Shown here: positions 55,026 through 64,000 of the stretch, in pieces
Layout of the letters: each line of letters begins with the position of its first letter
Numbering within the stretch: position 1 is the first letter of the stretch
DNA from: Rhizobium leguminosarum bv. viciae USDA 2370
GTDB taxonomy: Bacteria > Pseudomonadota > Alphaproteobacteria > Rhizobiales > Rhizobiaceae
Assembly: GCF_002008365.1 (NCBI RefSeq)
Contig: NZ_MRDL01000046.1
Location: forward strand, 102,035-166,034
Direction: 5' to 3'
Length of the DNA: 64,000 bases
The notes under the pieces: generated by a model
Databases searched by the model: none
What the model saw: only the letters and a program-made list of their open reading frames with translations
What the model was told of the DNA's origin: nothing
Translations under genes and position numbers: made by a program

Positions 55026-56352
55026 TGACGTGATCGGCCGAGAGGCCGAGCCGGTTGAAGACGTTGCGCGTGTCGACAATCAGCGAGGCGTTTTTTGCGA
55101 GCGTCGCATAATCCACCTTGTCGTGGTCGGTCGCGACCAGCACCGCATCGTAGCCGGCGATGGTCTCCGGCGTCAGCGCCACCGATTTGCGGCCCTTCAG
55201 CGCCTGGTATTCGCGCGTCGGCGGGATCTCGGCGACGAAGGGATCGTGATAATCCGCCCGCCCGCCACGCTCCTCGATGATCTCGATCAGCCGCAGCGAC
55301 GGGCTCTCTCTTATATCAGCGACGTTCTTCTTGTAGGCGAGCCCGAGCACCAGCACCCTGCTGCGGCTCAGCGCCTTGCCGGCGCGGATGTCGAGCGCCT
55401 CGGCAAGCTTGCCGACGACATGACGCGGCATTGCCGAATTGATCTCGCCGGCAAGTTCGATGAAGCGGGTCGGCAGCTCGTATTCGCGCGATTTCCATGT
55501 GAGGTAGAAGGGATCGATCGGGATGCAATGGCCGCCGAGACCCGGGCCGGGATAGAAGGGCATGTAGCCGAAGGGCTTGGTCTTGGCCGCGTCGATCACT
55601 TCCCAGACGTCGATGCCCATCGCCGCATAGACGGTCTTCAGCTCGTTGACGAGGGCGATGTTGACCGAGCGGAAGATGTTTTCGGTGAGCTTCACCGCCT
55701 CGGCCGTCGCATTCGAAGAGACCGGAACGACTGACGATACCGCCGCGCCATAGAAGGCCTTCATCAGCGCCAGCGCCTCGGCCCCGTCGCCGGCGACGAC
55801 CTTGGGGATGGTGGCGGTATGATAGTGTTGGTTGCCTGGGTCCTCGCGCTCCGGCGAGAAACCGACAAAGAAGTCCGAGCCGGATTTCAGCCCGGTGCGT
55901 TCGAGAATGACCTTTACCACATCATCGGTCGTGCCGGGATAAGTGGTCGATTCCAGCACGACGAGCTGACCGGGGCGCAGGTGCGCAGCAATCGAGCGCG
56001 ACGTCGCCTCGACGAAGGAAAGATCGGGATCACGATGCTTGGTGAGCGGCGTCGGCACGCAGATGATGATGACGTCACACTCGTCGAGGCCGGCGAAATC
56101 GGTCGTCGCCTTGAAGCGGCCCGCATCGATCTCAGCGGAAAGTGCTGCGTCGGTCACCGCGTCGATATAGGACCGGCGGGCATCGAGAGCCACCATCTTG
56201 CCTGGATCGATGTCGAAACCGGTGACCGCAAAGCCGCTGCGCGCCACCGCCATCGCCAGCGGCAGACCGACATAGCCGAGGCCGATGATACCGGCACGCG
56301 CCGCGCGGGTTTCGATCTTCTGCAAAAGCGTATCGAAGGAGGAGAAGGCCAA
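55015..56352 (-). CDS. nucleotide-sugar (UDP-GlcNAc/UDP-ManNAc type) dehydrogenase
   Basis: About 445 residues from a TTG at 56352 with GAAAGA 7 bases upstream. The open frame continues to 56565 without family similarity and has no internal ATG, so the true start is uncertain. NAD site AGIIGLGYVGLPLAMA, CVPTPL, STTYPGTT, central helix with SNATAEAVKLTENIFRSVNI and the catalytic Cys in GPGLGGHCIPIDPFYL. C-terminal UDP-binding part with LGLAYKKNVADIRESPSL. It oxidises a UDP-sugar to the uronic acid for capsule, LPS or exopolysaccharide. No other glycan genes adjoin it. Confidence 0.88.
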   Translation of the reverse strand: MAFSSFDTLLQKIETRAARAGIIGLGYVGLPLAMAVARSGFAVTGFDIDPGKMVALDARRSYIDAVTDAALSAEIDAGRFKATTDFAGLDECDVIIICVPTPLTKHRDPDLSFVEATSRSIAAHLRPGQLVVLESTTYPGTTDDVVKVILERTGLKSGSDFFVGFSPEREDPGNQHYHTATIPKVVAGDGAEALALMKAFYGAAVSSVVPVSSNATAEAVKLTENIFRSVNIALVNELKTVYAAMGIDVWEVIDAAKTKPFGYMPFYPGPGLGGHCIPIDPFYLTWKSREYELPTRFIELAGEINSAMPRHVVGKLAEALDIRAGKALSRSRVLVLGLAYKKNVADIRESPSLRLIEIIEERGGRADYHDPFVAEIPPTREYQALKGRKSVALTPETIAGYDAVLVATDHDKVDYATLAKNASLIVDTRNVFNRLGLSADHVIKA

Positions 56353-56806
56353 GGCGGGATCTTTCAAACGGGGAAGAGAAGGCTGATCTAATGCATGATC
56401 CGGGCAAATTAAACCCGGGCTCCGTCTCTCCGCTGACGAGAGGAGCAGAAAACACGGCCGCGACCCCTTGCGATGCTTATCGGATGTGGCTGACCGGGTG
56501 TGGCCGAAATGACTCGGTGACGGCCCTTGCTGCAACTTGAGCGCACAAAAAATTGCGCATCCCATTGTTTCGCATTTGCAGCATCCCTATTTTGACTTTT
56601 GATAATGAACCACCTGGAAAGGACAACCCGTCCGATCCCCCGATATGGGGAGCTGAGGGGCGCCGCTGCCGGGCTTTCGGCAGATCCGTTGACACAATAA
56701 TACCGCTCGTACATCCTGATTTCCTTGTGACCTGCGCATGAAAATGTGCCGGCCGAGGGACTTTTGGCTCTTGGGGATGGCGTGCCTTATGAGGATCATA
56801 CCGAGA

Positions 56807-58150
56807 ATGAGCACGATCGAATCCAGCGTGTCCTCCATCCTGTTGGACCGGGTCGCTGAATGGCTGACGAACTCTTCGCTGGCCGGAGACGAGCTTGAAA
56901 ATATCGTCCGTGGTTTCTGCGAAAGGCTCACGGCTGCAGGCCTGCCGCTTGCGCGCGTGCATCTTTCCTTTTCGATGCTGCATCCGCTCTACGATGCGCT
57001 CAGCTTCACCTGGCGGCGCGCCAGCGGCGTCACCATCGAAGGCTTCCGTATGCCCGCCGGGCAAAAGCCGGATCGCTTCCTGCAGAGCCCCTATTACTAC
57101 CTGCTCGACAACAATCTGCAGCACATCCGCCGCCGGCTGCTGCAGGATGGGCCGAACGAATTTCCCATTTTCGAAGACCTGCGTAAGGACAGCATCACCG
57201 ACTACCTGGCCTTCGTGCAGCCCTTCGGCGACGGCTCGGTGCAGGGCATGATGGGTTCCTGGTCGACGGACCATAACACCGGCTTTTCCGACGACATGAT
57301 CGATGCGCTGCTCAGGATGCAGAACCATCTGGCGGTCGCCGCCAAGATGGCGGTGCTCGGCAAGCTCGCCAACAACATGCTGACCACCTATCTCGGCGGC
57401 GACGCCGGCAAGCGGGTGCTGAACGGCCAGATCCGCCGCGGCGACGGTGAGACGATCCGCGCAGCCCTCGTCATGGGCGACATGCGCGAATCCACCATGT
57501 ATGCCGAAAAGGAAGGCCGGCAGGCCTATATCGACACGCTGAACCAGTTCTTCGATGCGATCGCCGCCCCATTCAACCGCAATGGCGGCGAGATCCTGAG
57601 TTTCCTCGGCGACGGCTTCCTCGCCGTCTATCCTTGCGGGCGCCACAAGGACCCATCGAAGATTGCCTGCGAGGCAGCGCTTTCGGCTGTCCACCAGGCG
57701 CAGGCGCGGGTCGCCGAGCTCAACAGGGACCGCGAGCAGAAAGGCCTGTCCAGGGTCGGCTACGGCATCGGCCTGCATGTCGGCAATGTCATGTTCGGCA
57801 ATGTCGGCCTCAAGGACCGCCTGACCTTCTCCGCCTTCGGCTCGGCGGTCAACGAGGTCCAGCGTCTGCAGATCCTGACCAAGAAATACGGCCGCGAGGT
57901 CGTCGCCAGCCAGGCCTTCGCCGGTTATTGCGGCGGCGAGTGGACGACGCTCGGCGAGGAGAAGCTGCGCGGCATCCGCCAGAAAGTGACGGTGCTGCAG
58001 CCGCGCGCGCCCGCGCCAGCAATCAATGTCGACGAGAGCTTCCGCGAGGCCGTGCAGAACGGACTTTCAGAAGCCGAGCAGGTCATTCTCCTGCATCGCG
58101 ACGCCAAGAAACAGGTCACGCGCACCAGCATGGAGAAATTCATCCAGTAA
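56807..58150 (+). CDS. atypical class III adenylate/guanylate cyclase-family protein
   Basis: 447 residues from the ATG at 56807 (other in-frame ATGs at 56738 and 56789). An N-terminal sensor-like region (1-200) resembles the non-catalytic half common in rhizobial cyclases. The catalytic domain (about 218-390) keeps the metal Asp residues (Asp225 in MGDM, Asp269 in LGDG), Asn349 and Arg353. The two adenine-selecting positions are Ser265 (normally Lys) and Ser346 (normally Asp). Product specificity is thus open: it could make another cyclic nucleotide or be weak. No membrane helix, so cytoplasmic. It stands alone. Confidence 0.85.
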   Translation: MSTIESSVSSILLDRVAEWLTNSSLAGDELENIVRGFCERLTAAGLPLARVHLSFSMLHPLYDALSFTWRRASGVTIEGFRMPAGQKPDRFLQSPYYYLLDNNLQHIRRRLLQDGPNEFPIFEDLRKDSITDYLAFVQPFGDGSVQGMMGSWSTDHNTGFSDDMIDALLRMQNHLAVAAKMAVLGKLANNMLTTYLGGDAGKRVLNGQIRRGDGETIRAALVMGDMRESTMYAEKEGRQAYIDTLNQFFDAIAAPFNRNGGEILSFLGDGFLAVYPCGRHKDPSKIACEAALSAVHQAQARVAELNRDREQKGLSRVGYGIGLHVGNVMFGNVGLKDRLTFSAFGSAVNEVQRLQILTKKYGREVVASQAFAGYCGGEWTTLGEEKLRGIRQKVTVLQPRAPAPAINVDESFREAVQNGLSEAEQVILLHRDAKKQVTRTSMEKFIQ

Positions 58151-58304
58151 CAGCTTAGAACCCCTCTCATAATCTGCGCGTCTCGCCTGGGGAACTTCGG
58201 CGGGACATGCTGGTTTTTCTATGATTGTCATCAGCTAGACACCCCGTTTGCGGTACGATAGTGTGCCTTAACGGGAACATAGAAGACTGGGGAATTTCAT
58301 TGGT

Positions 58305-60200
58305 ATGGCGTCTGCAGCCGATCTGTTGCGTATTGAAAATCTCGACGTCTCCTTCTCGGTTTTCGGTGACCGGTTACGCGTCGTAAAAGAAGCCAATCTT
58401 CGCATTCTTCCGGGCAAAGTCACCGCTCTCGTCGGTGAATCCGGCTCCGGAAAATCGGTGATCAGCCAGTCGGTCATGGGCATCCTGCCCAATCCGGCCA
58501 AGGCTACCGGCCGCATCCTCTTCACAGATCCGCTCGACGGCAGCACGACCGACATCCTGTCCTTTCCGCGCGACAGCGAGGAAATGCGCGACCTGCGCGG
58601 CCGGCGCATGGCGACGATCTTCCAGGAGCCGATGACCTCGCTCTCGCCGCTGCATACGATCGGCAATCAGATCAGCGAAGTGCTCCTGATCCACACCGAA
58701 ACCGACAAGCAAGAAGCGCGCGAAAAGACCGAGGAGATGCTCGGCCTGGTCGGGTTTTCGAACCCGCATCGAACCTACGACATGTATCCGTTCGAACTGT
58801 CCGGCGGCATGCGCCAGCGCGCGATGATCGCCATGGCGCTGATCTGCAAGCCGGCCCTTCTGATCGCCGACGAGCCGACGACGGCGCTCGACGTGACGAT
58901 CCAGGCGCAGATCCTCGAATTGCTCCGCGAGTTGCAGGCCAAGCTCGGCATGGCGATGCTGCTCATCACCCACGATCTCGGCATCGTCGCCAACATGGCC
59001 GACGAGGTGGTCGTCATCTATCACGGCGAGATCATGGAGGCCGGGCCGGTCGAGGATATCTTCCGCAATCCGCAGCATCCCTATCTCAAGGGGCTGATGG
59101 CCGCTGTTCCGCATTTCGACATGAAACCCGGCGAGCGGCTGAAAGCGCTGCGCGATGTGAAGGTCAATCTCGAAGCCCTTGTCGGCATGAAGAAGCCGCG
59201 CCAGGCAGAGGCGCCGGGTATCCTGCTTTCCGTCGCCAATCTCTCGAAGACCTACAAGACGCGCAAGCGCAGTTTCTTCGGCAAGCACGAAGCCACCGTC
59301 CTGCGCGCCGTCGACGACGTCAGCTTCGACATCCGCCGCGGCGAATGTCTTGGCCTGGTCGGGGAGTCCGGCTGTGGCAAGACGACGCTCAGCAAGATCC
59401 TGATGCGCGCCATCACGCCGGACAGCGGCGCCGTGGTGTTCAACGACGGCAAGGAGGTCGTCGACGTCCTCTCGGTCAAAGGCTCCGAACTGCAGGACAT
59501 GCGGACCAAGATCCAGATGGTGTTCCAGGATCCGGTCTCCTCGCTCTCGCCGCGCATGACGGTGCGCAACATCCTGAGCGAACCGCTCGAGATCCATGAC
59601 CGCGGCGACAGTGACGAGCGCAAGCGCAAGGTCGAAGGATTGATGGCGGCAATCGGCCTCGACAAACGTTATCTCAGCCGTTACCCGCACAGTTTTTCGG
59701 GCGGCCAGCGCCAGCGCATCGGCATCGCCCGCGCACTCGCGCTCGGCCCGAAGCTCGTCATCCTCGACGAGCCGGTTTCGGCCCTCGACGTCTCCGTGCA
59801 GGCGCAGATCCTCAACCTGTTGAAGGACCTGCAGAAGGAGCTGGGGCTTACCTATCTCTTCATTTCGCACAATCTCGCCGTCGTCGATTACATGGCCGAC
59901 CGCATCGCCGTGATGTGTAAGGGCCGCATCGTCGAAATCGCGCCGCGCGAGATCATCCTGCGCGATCCGGTGCACCCGTATACGAAATCGCTGCTTGCCG
60001 CCGTCCCCTTCCCCGATCTCGACCGACCGCTCGATTTCAAGGCGCTCAGGGAAAACGGCGCCGCCGACAAGCAGAACTGGGGCGTGACCTTCACCGCCGA
60101 GCATGACGACGCTTCCGAACTTGCCTATGCCGACCTCGGCGACGGCCATCTGGTGCGCGCCCGCAAGGGCGCCGATGCCAAGGAGTTGCGTGGATGGTGA
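58305..60200 (+). CDS. oligopeptide-type ABC importer ATPase, fused DppD-DppF form
   Basis: 631 residues with two complete ATPase domains. The first (about 5-270) has GESGSGKSV, LSGGMRQR and LLIADEPTTALDV. The second (about 305-580) has GESGCGKTT, FSGGQRQR and LVILDEPVSALDV. Each is followed by the oligopeptide-type C-terminal region, with HPYLKGL and HPYTKSL. Fused forms replace the usual DppD/DppF pair. Its stop overlaps the next start (ATGGTGA), and the operon continues with a binding protein and two permeases. Confidence 0.94.
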   Translation: MASAADLLRIENLDVSFSVFGDRLRVVKEANLRILPGKVTALVGESGSGKSVISQSVMGILPNPAKATGRILFTDPLDGSTTDILSFPRDSEEMRDLRGRRMATIFQEPMTSLSPLHTIGNQISEVLLIHTETDKQEAREKTEEMLGLVGFSNPHRTYDMYPFELSGGMRQRAMIAMALICKPALLIADEPTTALDVTIQAQILELLRELQAKLGMAMLLITHDLGIVANMADEVVVIYHGEIMEAGPVEDIFRNPQHPYLKGLMAAVPHFDMKPGERLKALRDVKVNLEALVGMKKPRQAEAPGILLSVANLSKTYKTRKRSFFGKHEATVLRAVDDVSFDIRRGECLGLVGESGCGKTTLSKILMRAITPDSGAVVFNDGKEVVDVLSVKGSELQDMRTKIQMVFQDPVSSLSPRMTVRNILSEPLEIHDRGDSDERKRKVEGLMAAIGLDKRYLSRYPHSFSGGQRQRIGIARALALGPKLVILDEPVSALDVSVQAQILNLLKDLQKELGLTYLFISHNLAVVDYMADRIAVMCKGRIVEIAPREIILRDPVHPYTKSLLAAVPFPDLDRPLDFKALRENGAADKQNWGVTFTAEHDDASELAYADLGDGHLVRARKGADAKELRGW

Positions 60201-62101
60201 CGCGTCGCACATTCCTGGGCGGCCTCGTCGGTGCGGCGATCGCGCCCGCGGTGTTGAGGGCACAACAAGCCGCCGAACCCGAATTCCTGAAGGAGCGGCT
60301 GACATCAGGCAGCCTGCCGCCGATGGCCGAGCGCATTCCGCTGCGCCCACGCATCGTCAATCTGAAAGAGATGGGGCTCGAACCCGGTGCCTACGGCGGC
60401 ACGGTGCGCACGATCATCGGCAGCCAGCGCGACATCCGCTTCATGACGATCTACGGCTATGCCCGCCTGGTCGGCTACAACAAGCACCTGCAATTTCAGC
60501 CGGATATTCTGGCCGGTTTCCAGTCCGAAGACGACACGGTCTTCACCTTCACGCTGCGCGAGGGCCATAAATGGTCCGACGGCCAGCCGTTCACGGCCGA
60601 CGATTTCCGCTACTGGTGGGAAGACGTCATCCTGAACGACAAGCTGACGCCCGGCGGCGGCGCGCTGGAGCTTCGTCCGCACGGCAGCCTGCCGCGCTTC
60701 GAGATGCTCGATCCGCTGACCGTGCGCTACACCTGGGAAAAACCCAACCCGATGTTCCTGCCGACATTGGCAGGCCCCCAGCCGCTCGTCATCTTCGGCC
60801 CTGGTCATTATCTCAAGCAGTTCCACAAGAAATTCCAGCCGGACCAGGCGAAGATGGACGAGCTGATGAAGACCTACCGCGTCAAGAAATGGCAGGATCT
60901 GCACATCAAGATGGCGCGTTCCTACCGTCCGGAAAATCCGAACCTGCCGACGCTCGATCCCTGGCGCAATACGACGCCGCTGCCGTCCGAGCAGTTCGTC
61001 TTCGAGCGCAACCCGTTCTTCCACCGCATCGACGAGACCGGCCGGCAGCTTCCCTATCTCGACCGTTTCATCCTCAACGTCTCCTCGTCGTCGATCATCG
61101 CCGCCAAGGCGGGTGCAGGCGAAGCCGACCTGCAGGTAACCGGCATCGATTTCAACGACTACACCTTCCTGAAGGAGGCCGAGAAGCGCTTCCCGGTGAA
61201 GGTCAATCTCTGGAAGCTCGCGCGCGGCTCGCGCATCACGCTGCTGCCGAACCTCAACTGTGCCGACGAGGTGTGGCGCGGCCTCTTCCGCGATGTGCGC
61301 CTGCGCCGCGCTTTGTCGCTGGCGATCGACCGGCACGAGGTCAACATGGTGGCCTTCTACGGCCTCGGCACGCCAAGCGCCGATACCGTCCTGCCCGACA
61401 GCCCGCTCTTCAAGCAGGAATATGCCGACGCCTTCGTGAAGTTCGATCCCGACGAGGCCAACCGCCTGCTTGACGAGCTCGGCTTGACCAAGCGCGACGA
61501 CGACGGCATCCGGCTGCTGCCCGACGGGCGGCGCGCCGAGATCACCGTCGAGACCGCCGGCGAGAGCAATCTCGACACCGATGTGCTGGAGCTGGTGCAC
61601 GACCACTGGGCCAATATCGGCCTTGCGCTTTATACCCGCACCTCGCAGCGCGACGTCTTCCGCAACCGCGCGATGAGCGGTTCGATCATGATGTCGATCT
61701 GGTACGGCCTCGACAATGGCGTGCCGACGGCCGACATGTCGCCCGCAGGCCTTGCGCCAACACTCGACGATCAGCTGCAATGGCCGCTCTGGGGCATGCA
61801 TTACCTCTCCGCGGGCCAGGAGGGCGTTGCACCGGATCTGCCGGAGGCTGCGGAACTGGTCGACCTGCTTAGCCAATGGGGCTCGACGGCGAAATTCGAG
61901 GAGCGCCAGGTGATCTGGCATAAGATGCTGTCGCTCTATACGCAGCAGGTATTTTCGATCGGCCTGATCAACAGCACGCTGCAGCCGGTTCTTCGCGCCG
62001 CCAAACTGCAAAACCTGCCGGAGAAAGCGCTCTACGGCTTCGATCCCACCTCCTATCTCGGCGTCTATATGCCGGATGCATTCTGGTATAAGGAGGCCTG
62101 A
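60194..62101 (+). CDS. oligopeptide-type ABC importer binding protein (SBP_bac_5), Tat-type leader
   Basis: 635 residues. The leader MVTRRTFLGGLVGAAIAPAV has a twin-arginine RRTFLGG motif and a weakly hydrophobic core, so it is probably exported folded by Tat. The mature protein has family-5 landmarks: FTLREGHKWSDGQPFTADDFRYWWED, PNPMFLPTL and VRLRRALSLAIDRHEVN. At over 600 residues it belongs to the long DppA-like subgroup. Substrate could be peptides, opines or oligosaccharides; the sequence does not decide. Confidence 0.92.
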   Translation: MVTRRTFLGGLVGAAIAPAVLRAQQAAEPEFLKERLTSGSLPPMAERIPLRPRIVNLKEMGLEPGAYGGTVRTIIGSQRDIRFMTIYGYARLVGYNKHLQFQPDILAGFQSEDDTVFTFTLREGHKWSDGQPFTADDFRYWWEDVILNDKLTPGGGALELRPHGSLPRFEMLDPLTVRYTWEKPNPMFLPTLAGPQPLVIFGPGHYLKQFHKKFQPDQAKMDELMKTYRVKKWQDLHIKMARSYRPENPNLPTLDPWRNTTPLPSEQFVFERNPFFHRIDETGRQLPYLDRFILNVSSSSIIAAKAGAGEADLQVTGIDFNDYTFLKEAEKRFPVKVNLWKLARGSRITLLPNLNCADEVWRGLFRDVRLRRALSLAIDRHEVNMVAFYGLGTPSADTVLPDSPLFKQEYADAFVKFDPDEANRLLDELGLTKRDDDGIRLLPDGRRAEITVETAGESNLDTDVLELVHDHWANIGLALYTRTSQRDVFRNRAMSGSIMMSIWYGLDNGVPTADMSPAGLAPTLDDQLQWPLWGMHYLSAGQEGVAPDLPEAAELVDLLSQWGSTAKFEERQVIWHKMLSLYTQQVFSIGLINSTLQPVLRAAKLQNLPEKALYGFDPTSYLGVYMPDAFWYKEA

Positions 62102-62105
62102 GGCC

Positions 62106-63104
62106 GTGCTCAGATATATTCTCTGGCGCATCGCCGCCATGGTGCCGACGCTCTTCGTCATTTCGGCGCTGGTCTTCACCATCATCGAGCTGCCGCCGGG
62201 CGACTTCTTCGAGAGCCAGATCGCCGAGCTGCGTGCCTCCGGTGAGACCGCCAACCTTCAGGAAATCGAGGAGATGCGCCAGCAATACGGCTTCGACAAG
62301 CCGGAGATCGTGCGCTATTTTTACTGGGTCGGCGGCATGCTGCACGGTGACTTCGGGTACTCCTTCGAATATCAGCTGCCGGTCTCCGACGTGGTCGGCG
62401 ACCGCCTCTGGCTGACGATGCTCGTCTCCTTCACGACGATCCTGCTCACCTGGCTGATCGCATTTCCGATCGGCATCTATTCGGCCACGCACCAATACAG
62501 CTGGGGTGACTACGGGCTGACGTTCCTCGGCCTGATGGGCATCGCCATTCCGAATTTCATGCTGGCTCTGATCCTGATGTATTTCGCCAATATCTGGTTC
62601 GGCATCTCGATCGGGCACCTGATGGACCAGCAATATATCTCGGCGCCGATGAGCTGGGAGAAGGCACGATCGATCCTCTCTCACCTCTGGATCCCGGTCA
62701 TCATCGTCGGCACGGCAGGCACGGCCGGCATGATCCGGCGGCTGCGCGCGAACCTGCTCGACGAGATGCAGAAGCAATATGTCGTCACCGCGCGCGCCAA
62801 GGGCCTGCCGCCCCTCAAGGCGCTGCTAAAATACCCGCTGCGCATGGCGCTCAACTTCTTCGTCGCCGATATCGGCTCGATCCTTCCGTCGATCATCTCG
62901 GGCGCCGAGATCGTCGCGATCGTGCTGTCGCTGGAGACGACGGGGCCGATGCTCATCAAGGCACTTCAGAGCCAGGACATGTATCTCGCCGGCTCCTTCC
63001 TGATGTTCCTGGCCTTCCTCAATGTCATCGGCGTGCTGATCTCAGACATCGCACTCGGCTTCCTTGATCCCCGCATCCGTCTGCAAGGCAGGAGCACCAA
63101 ATAA
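62106..63104 (+). CDS. oligopeptide-type ABC importer permease (DppB-like)
   Basis: 332 residues from a GTG at 62106 that has AAGGAGG 9 bases upstream; the frame extends further but without a site. N-terminal helix MLRYILWRIAAMVPTLFVIS, then six helices and the EAA loop NLLDEMQKQYVVTARAKGLPP. Start after the binding-protein stop by 4 bases. Forms the permease heterodimer with the next gene. Confidence 0.93.
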   Translation: MLRYILWRIAAMVPTLFVISALVFTIIELPPGDFFESQIAELRASGETANLQEIEEMRQQYGFDKPEIVRYFYWVGGMLHGDFGYSFEYQLPVSDVVGDRLWLTMLVSFTTILLTWLIAFPIGIYSATHQYSWGDYGLTFLGLMGIAIPNFMLALILMYFANIWFGISIGHLMDQQYISAPMSWEKARSILSHLWIPVIIVGTAGTAGMIRRLRANLLDEMQKQYVVTARAKGLPPLKALLKYPLRMALNFFVADIGSILPSIISGAEIVAIVLSLETTGPMLIKALQSQDMYLAGSFLMFLAFLNVIGVLISDIALGFLDPRIRLQGRSTK

Positions 63105-64000
63105 TGTCGCCCCTTCCCGCACCCGGCGCGCCGCTTGCGCATTACGTCTCGACCGCTCCTTTCGATCCGCACGCGACCGAAAGCATGACGGCAGCGCAAT
63201 CGCGCATCCATCTCGCCTCGCAAAAGCAGCTGATGTGGTGGAAGTTCAAGCAGCACAGGCTCGCTTTGATCTCCGGCATCTTTCTCGCCGCCGTCTACCT
63301 GATGATCCTGATCGTCGAGTTCCTGGCGCCCTACGGCCTGCACACGCGCAATGTCGATTTCATTCATGCACCGCCGCAGCGCGTCCACTTCTTCGACAAG
63401 GGCAGCTTCGTCGGTCCCTTCGTCTACGGCCGGAGCATGACGCTCGATATCGACACGCTCCACCGGGTCTATACCGACAAGAAGAATGACGTGCAGCCGA
63501 TTCGTTTCTTCTGCCGCGGCGATGGCTATAAATTCTGGGGCTTTGTCGCCTCGAACTATCATCTTGTCTGCCCGGCGATCGGCGGGCAGATGTTCCTGCT
63601 CGGCACCGACCGGCTCGGCCGCGACGTGCTGTCGCGCATCCTTTACGGCGCGCGGATATCGCTGACGATCGGTCTGATTGGCATTTCGATCAGCTTCGTG
63701 CTCGGCATCATCATCGGCGGCCTTGCCGGTTATCGCGGCGGCATTTTCGATCTCATCGTCCAGCGCCTGATCGAAGTGCTGCAATCGCTGCCGAGCCTGC
63801 CGCTCTGGATGGCGCTGGCAGCCATCATGCCGGTGACGTGGAGCCCGATCGTCATCTATTTCGGCATCACCGTCATCCTCGGCATCATCGACTGGACGGG
63901 GCTGGCGCGTGCCGTGCGCTCCAAACTCCTGGCGCTGCGTGAGGAGGATTATGTCCAGGCCGCACAGCTGATGGGCGCCAGCACGCCGCGCATCATCGGC
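63104..64000 (+). CDS. oligopeptide-type ABC importer permease (DppC-like), 3' end outside the window
   Basis: Open from an ATG at 63104, sharing one base with the previous stop (TAATG), to the window edge: 299 codons. A soluble N-terminus (about 1-50) is followed by helix 1 (about 52-75) and a long periplasmic loop (about 75-165), typical of the second permease. Then come FLLGTDRLGRDVLSRILYGARISL, a DppC signature, and the EAA loop start (ALREEDYVQAAQLMGAS). The last roughly 70 codons are missing. Confidence 0.93.
   Translation, partial: MSPLPAPGAPLAHYVSTAPFDPHATESMTAAQSRIHLASQKQLMWWKFKQHRLALISGIFLAAVYLMILIVEFLAPYGLHTRNVDFIHAPPQRVHFFDKGSFVGPFVYGRSMTLDIDTLHRVYTDKKNDVQPIRFFCRGDGYKFWGFVASNYHLVCPAIGGQMFLLGTDRLGRDVLSRILYGARISLTIGLIGISISFVLGIIIGGLAGYRGGIFDLIVQRLIEVLQSLPSLPLWMALAAIMPVTWSPIVIYFGITVILGIIDWTGLARAVRSKLLALREEDYVQAAQLMGASTPRIIG

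Noticed and set aside
58374..60350. 658-codon open frame on the minus strand
   Set aside because: Exactly antisense to the fused ABC ATPase, with Asp/Arg/His-rich composition typical of the mirror of G/C-biased codons; no family features.
60305..62254. 649-codon open frame on the minus strand
   Set aside because: Antisense shadow of the binding-protein gene; same reasons.

Overview
The window reads as genomic DNA of a Rhizobium-group alphaproteobacterium (R. leguminosarum / R. etli clade is the best guess). The reasons are the gene order pcaQ-pcaDCHGB, rhizobial families such as DUF982, sunset-domain and CyaC-type proteins, RIME-like palindromic intergenic repeats, and strong G/C bias at third codon positions from about 17.6 kb onward. 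There is no rRNA, no CRISPR array and no intact tRNA. The replicon (chromosome or large plasmid) cannot be decided from the sequence.

Layout. 1-3241 (minus): AttEFGH-like export operon, made of an ABC ATPase, a fused FtsX-type permease and a truncated AttH/CrtC-like protein. 3.7-10.7 kb: mixed accessory genes, including a surface lipoprotein, a Crp/Fnr regulator, a winged-helix membrane protein, DUF2721, a CSS-EAL phosphodiesterase, a membrane-anchored thermonuclease and DUF982. 10.9-14.8 kb: DUF4242 protein downstream of a 1175-residue SAM-cyclase-AAA-TPR protein. 14.8-17.6 kb: decayed region with a frameshifted resolvase remnant, small orphan genes and a 3' fragment of an initiator-tRNA-like gene. 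Base and codon usage change after this point. 17.6-19.9 kb: small hydrolase, Xre-RES toxin-antitoxin pair and a methyltransferase remnant.

20-35 kb is the metabolic core. pcaQ diverges from pcaDCHGB, which breaks protocatechuate down to 3-oxoadipate. Next come a gluconate-5-dehydrogenase-like SDR and a minus-strand operon that encodes a polar-amino-acid-type ABC importer (binding protein, two permeases, an ATPase with a 3' frameshift) interleaved with AroQ (3-dehydroquinate dehydratase), a Gfo/Idh/MocA oxidoreductase and an AroE-like dehydrogenase. Divergent from it is a QuiC-type 3-dehydroshikimate dehydratase fused to an HPPD-like domain, followed by two tandem FCD-type GntR regulators. Together these would import quinate/shikimate-like compounds, convert them to protocatechuate and pass that to the Pca enzymes.

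35-42 kb: metallo-hydrolase, GFA protein, Asp-nucleophile alpha/beta hydrolase, polysaccharide deacetylase with GT4 glycosyltransferase, and a CyaC-type redox-responsive adenylate cyclase overlapping an FkbM methyltransferase. 42.3-49.1 kb: compact seven-gene membrane operon DUF805-DUF4129-DUF4350-MoxR-DUF58-SpoIIM-RDD. 49.3-50.8 kb: flavin oxidoreductase divergent from an Rrf2 regulator around a clear inverted repeat. 50.8-53.6 kb: ABC exporter flanked by a methyltransferase gene and a remnant of the same gene. 53.8-58.2 kb: DUF3095 cyclase-like protein, nucleotide-sugar dehydrogenase and an atypical class III cyclase. 58.3-64 kb: oligopeptide-type ABC importer operon running off the window. 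Four class III cyclase-fold genes in 64 kb is notable, even for rhizobia.
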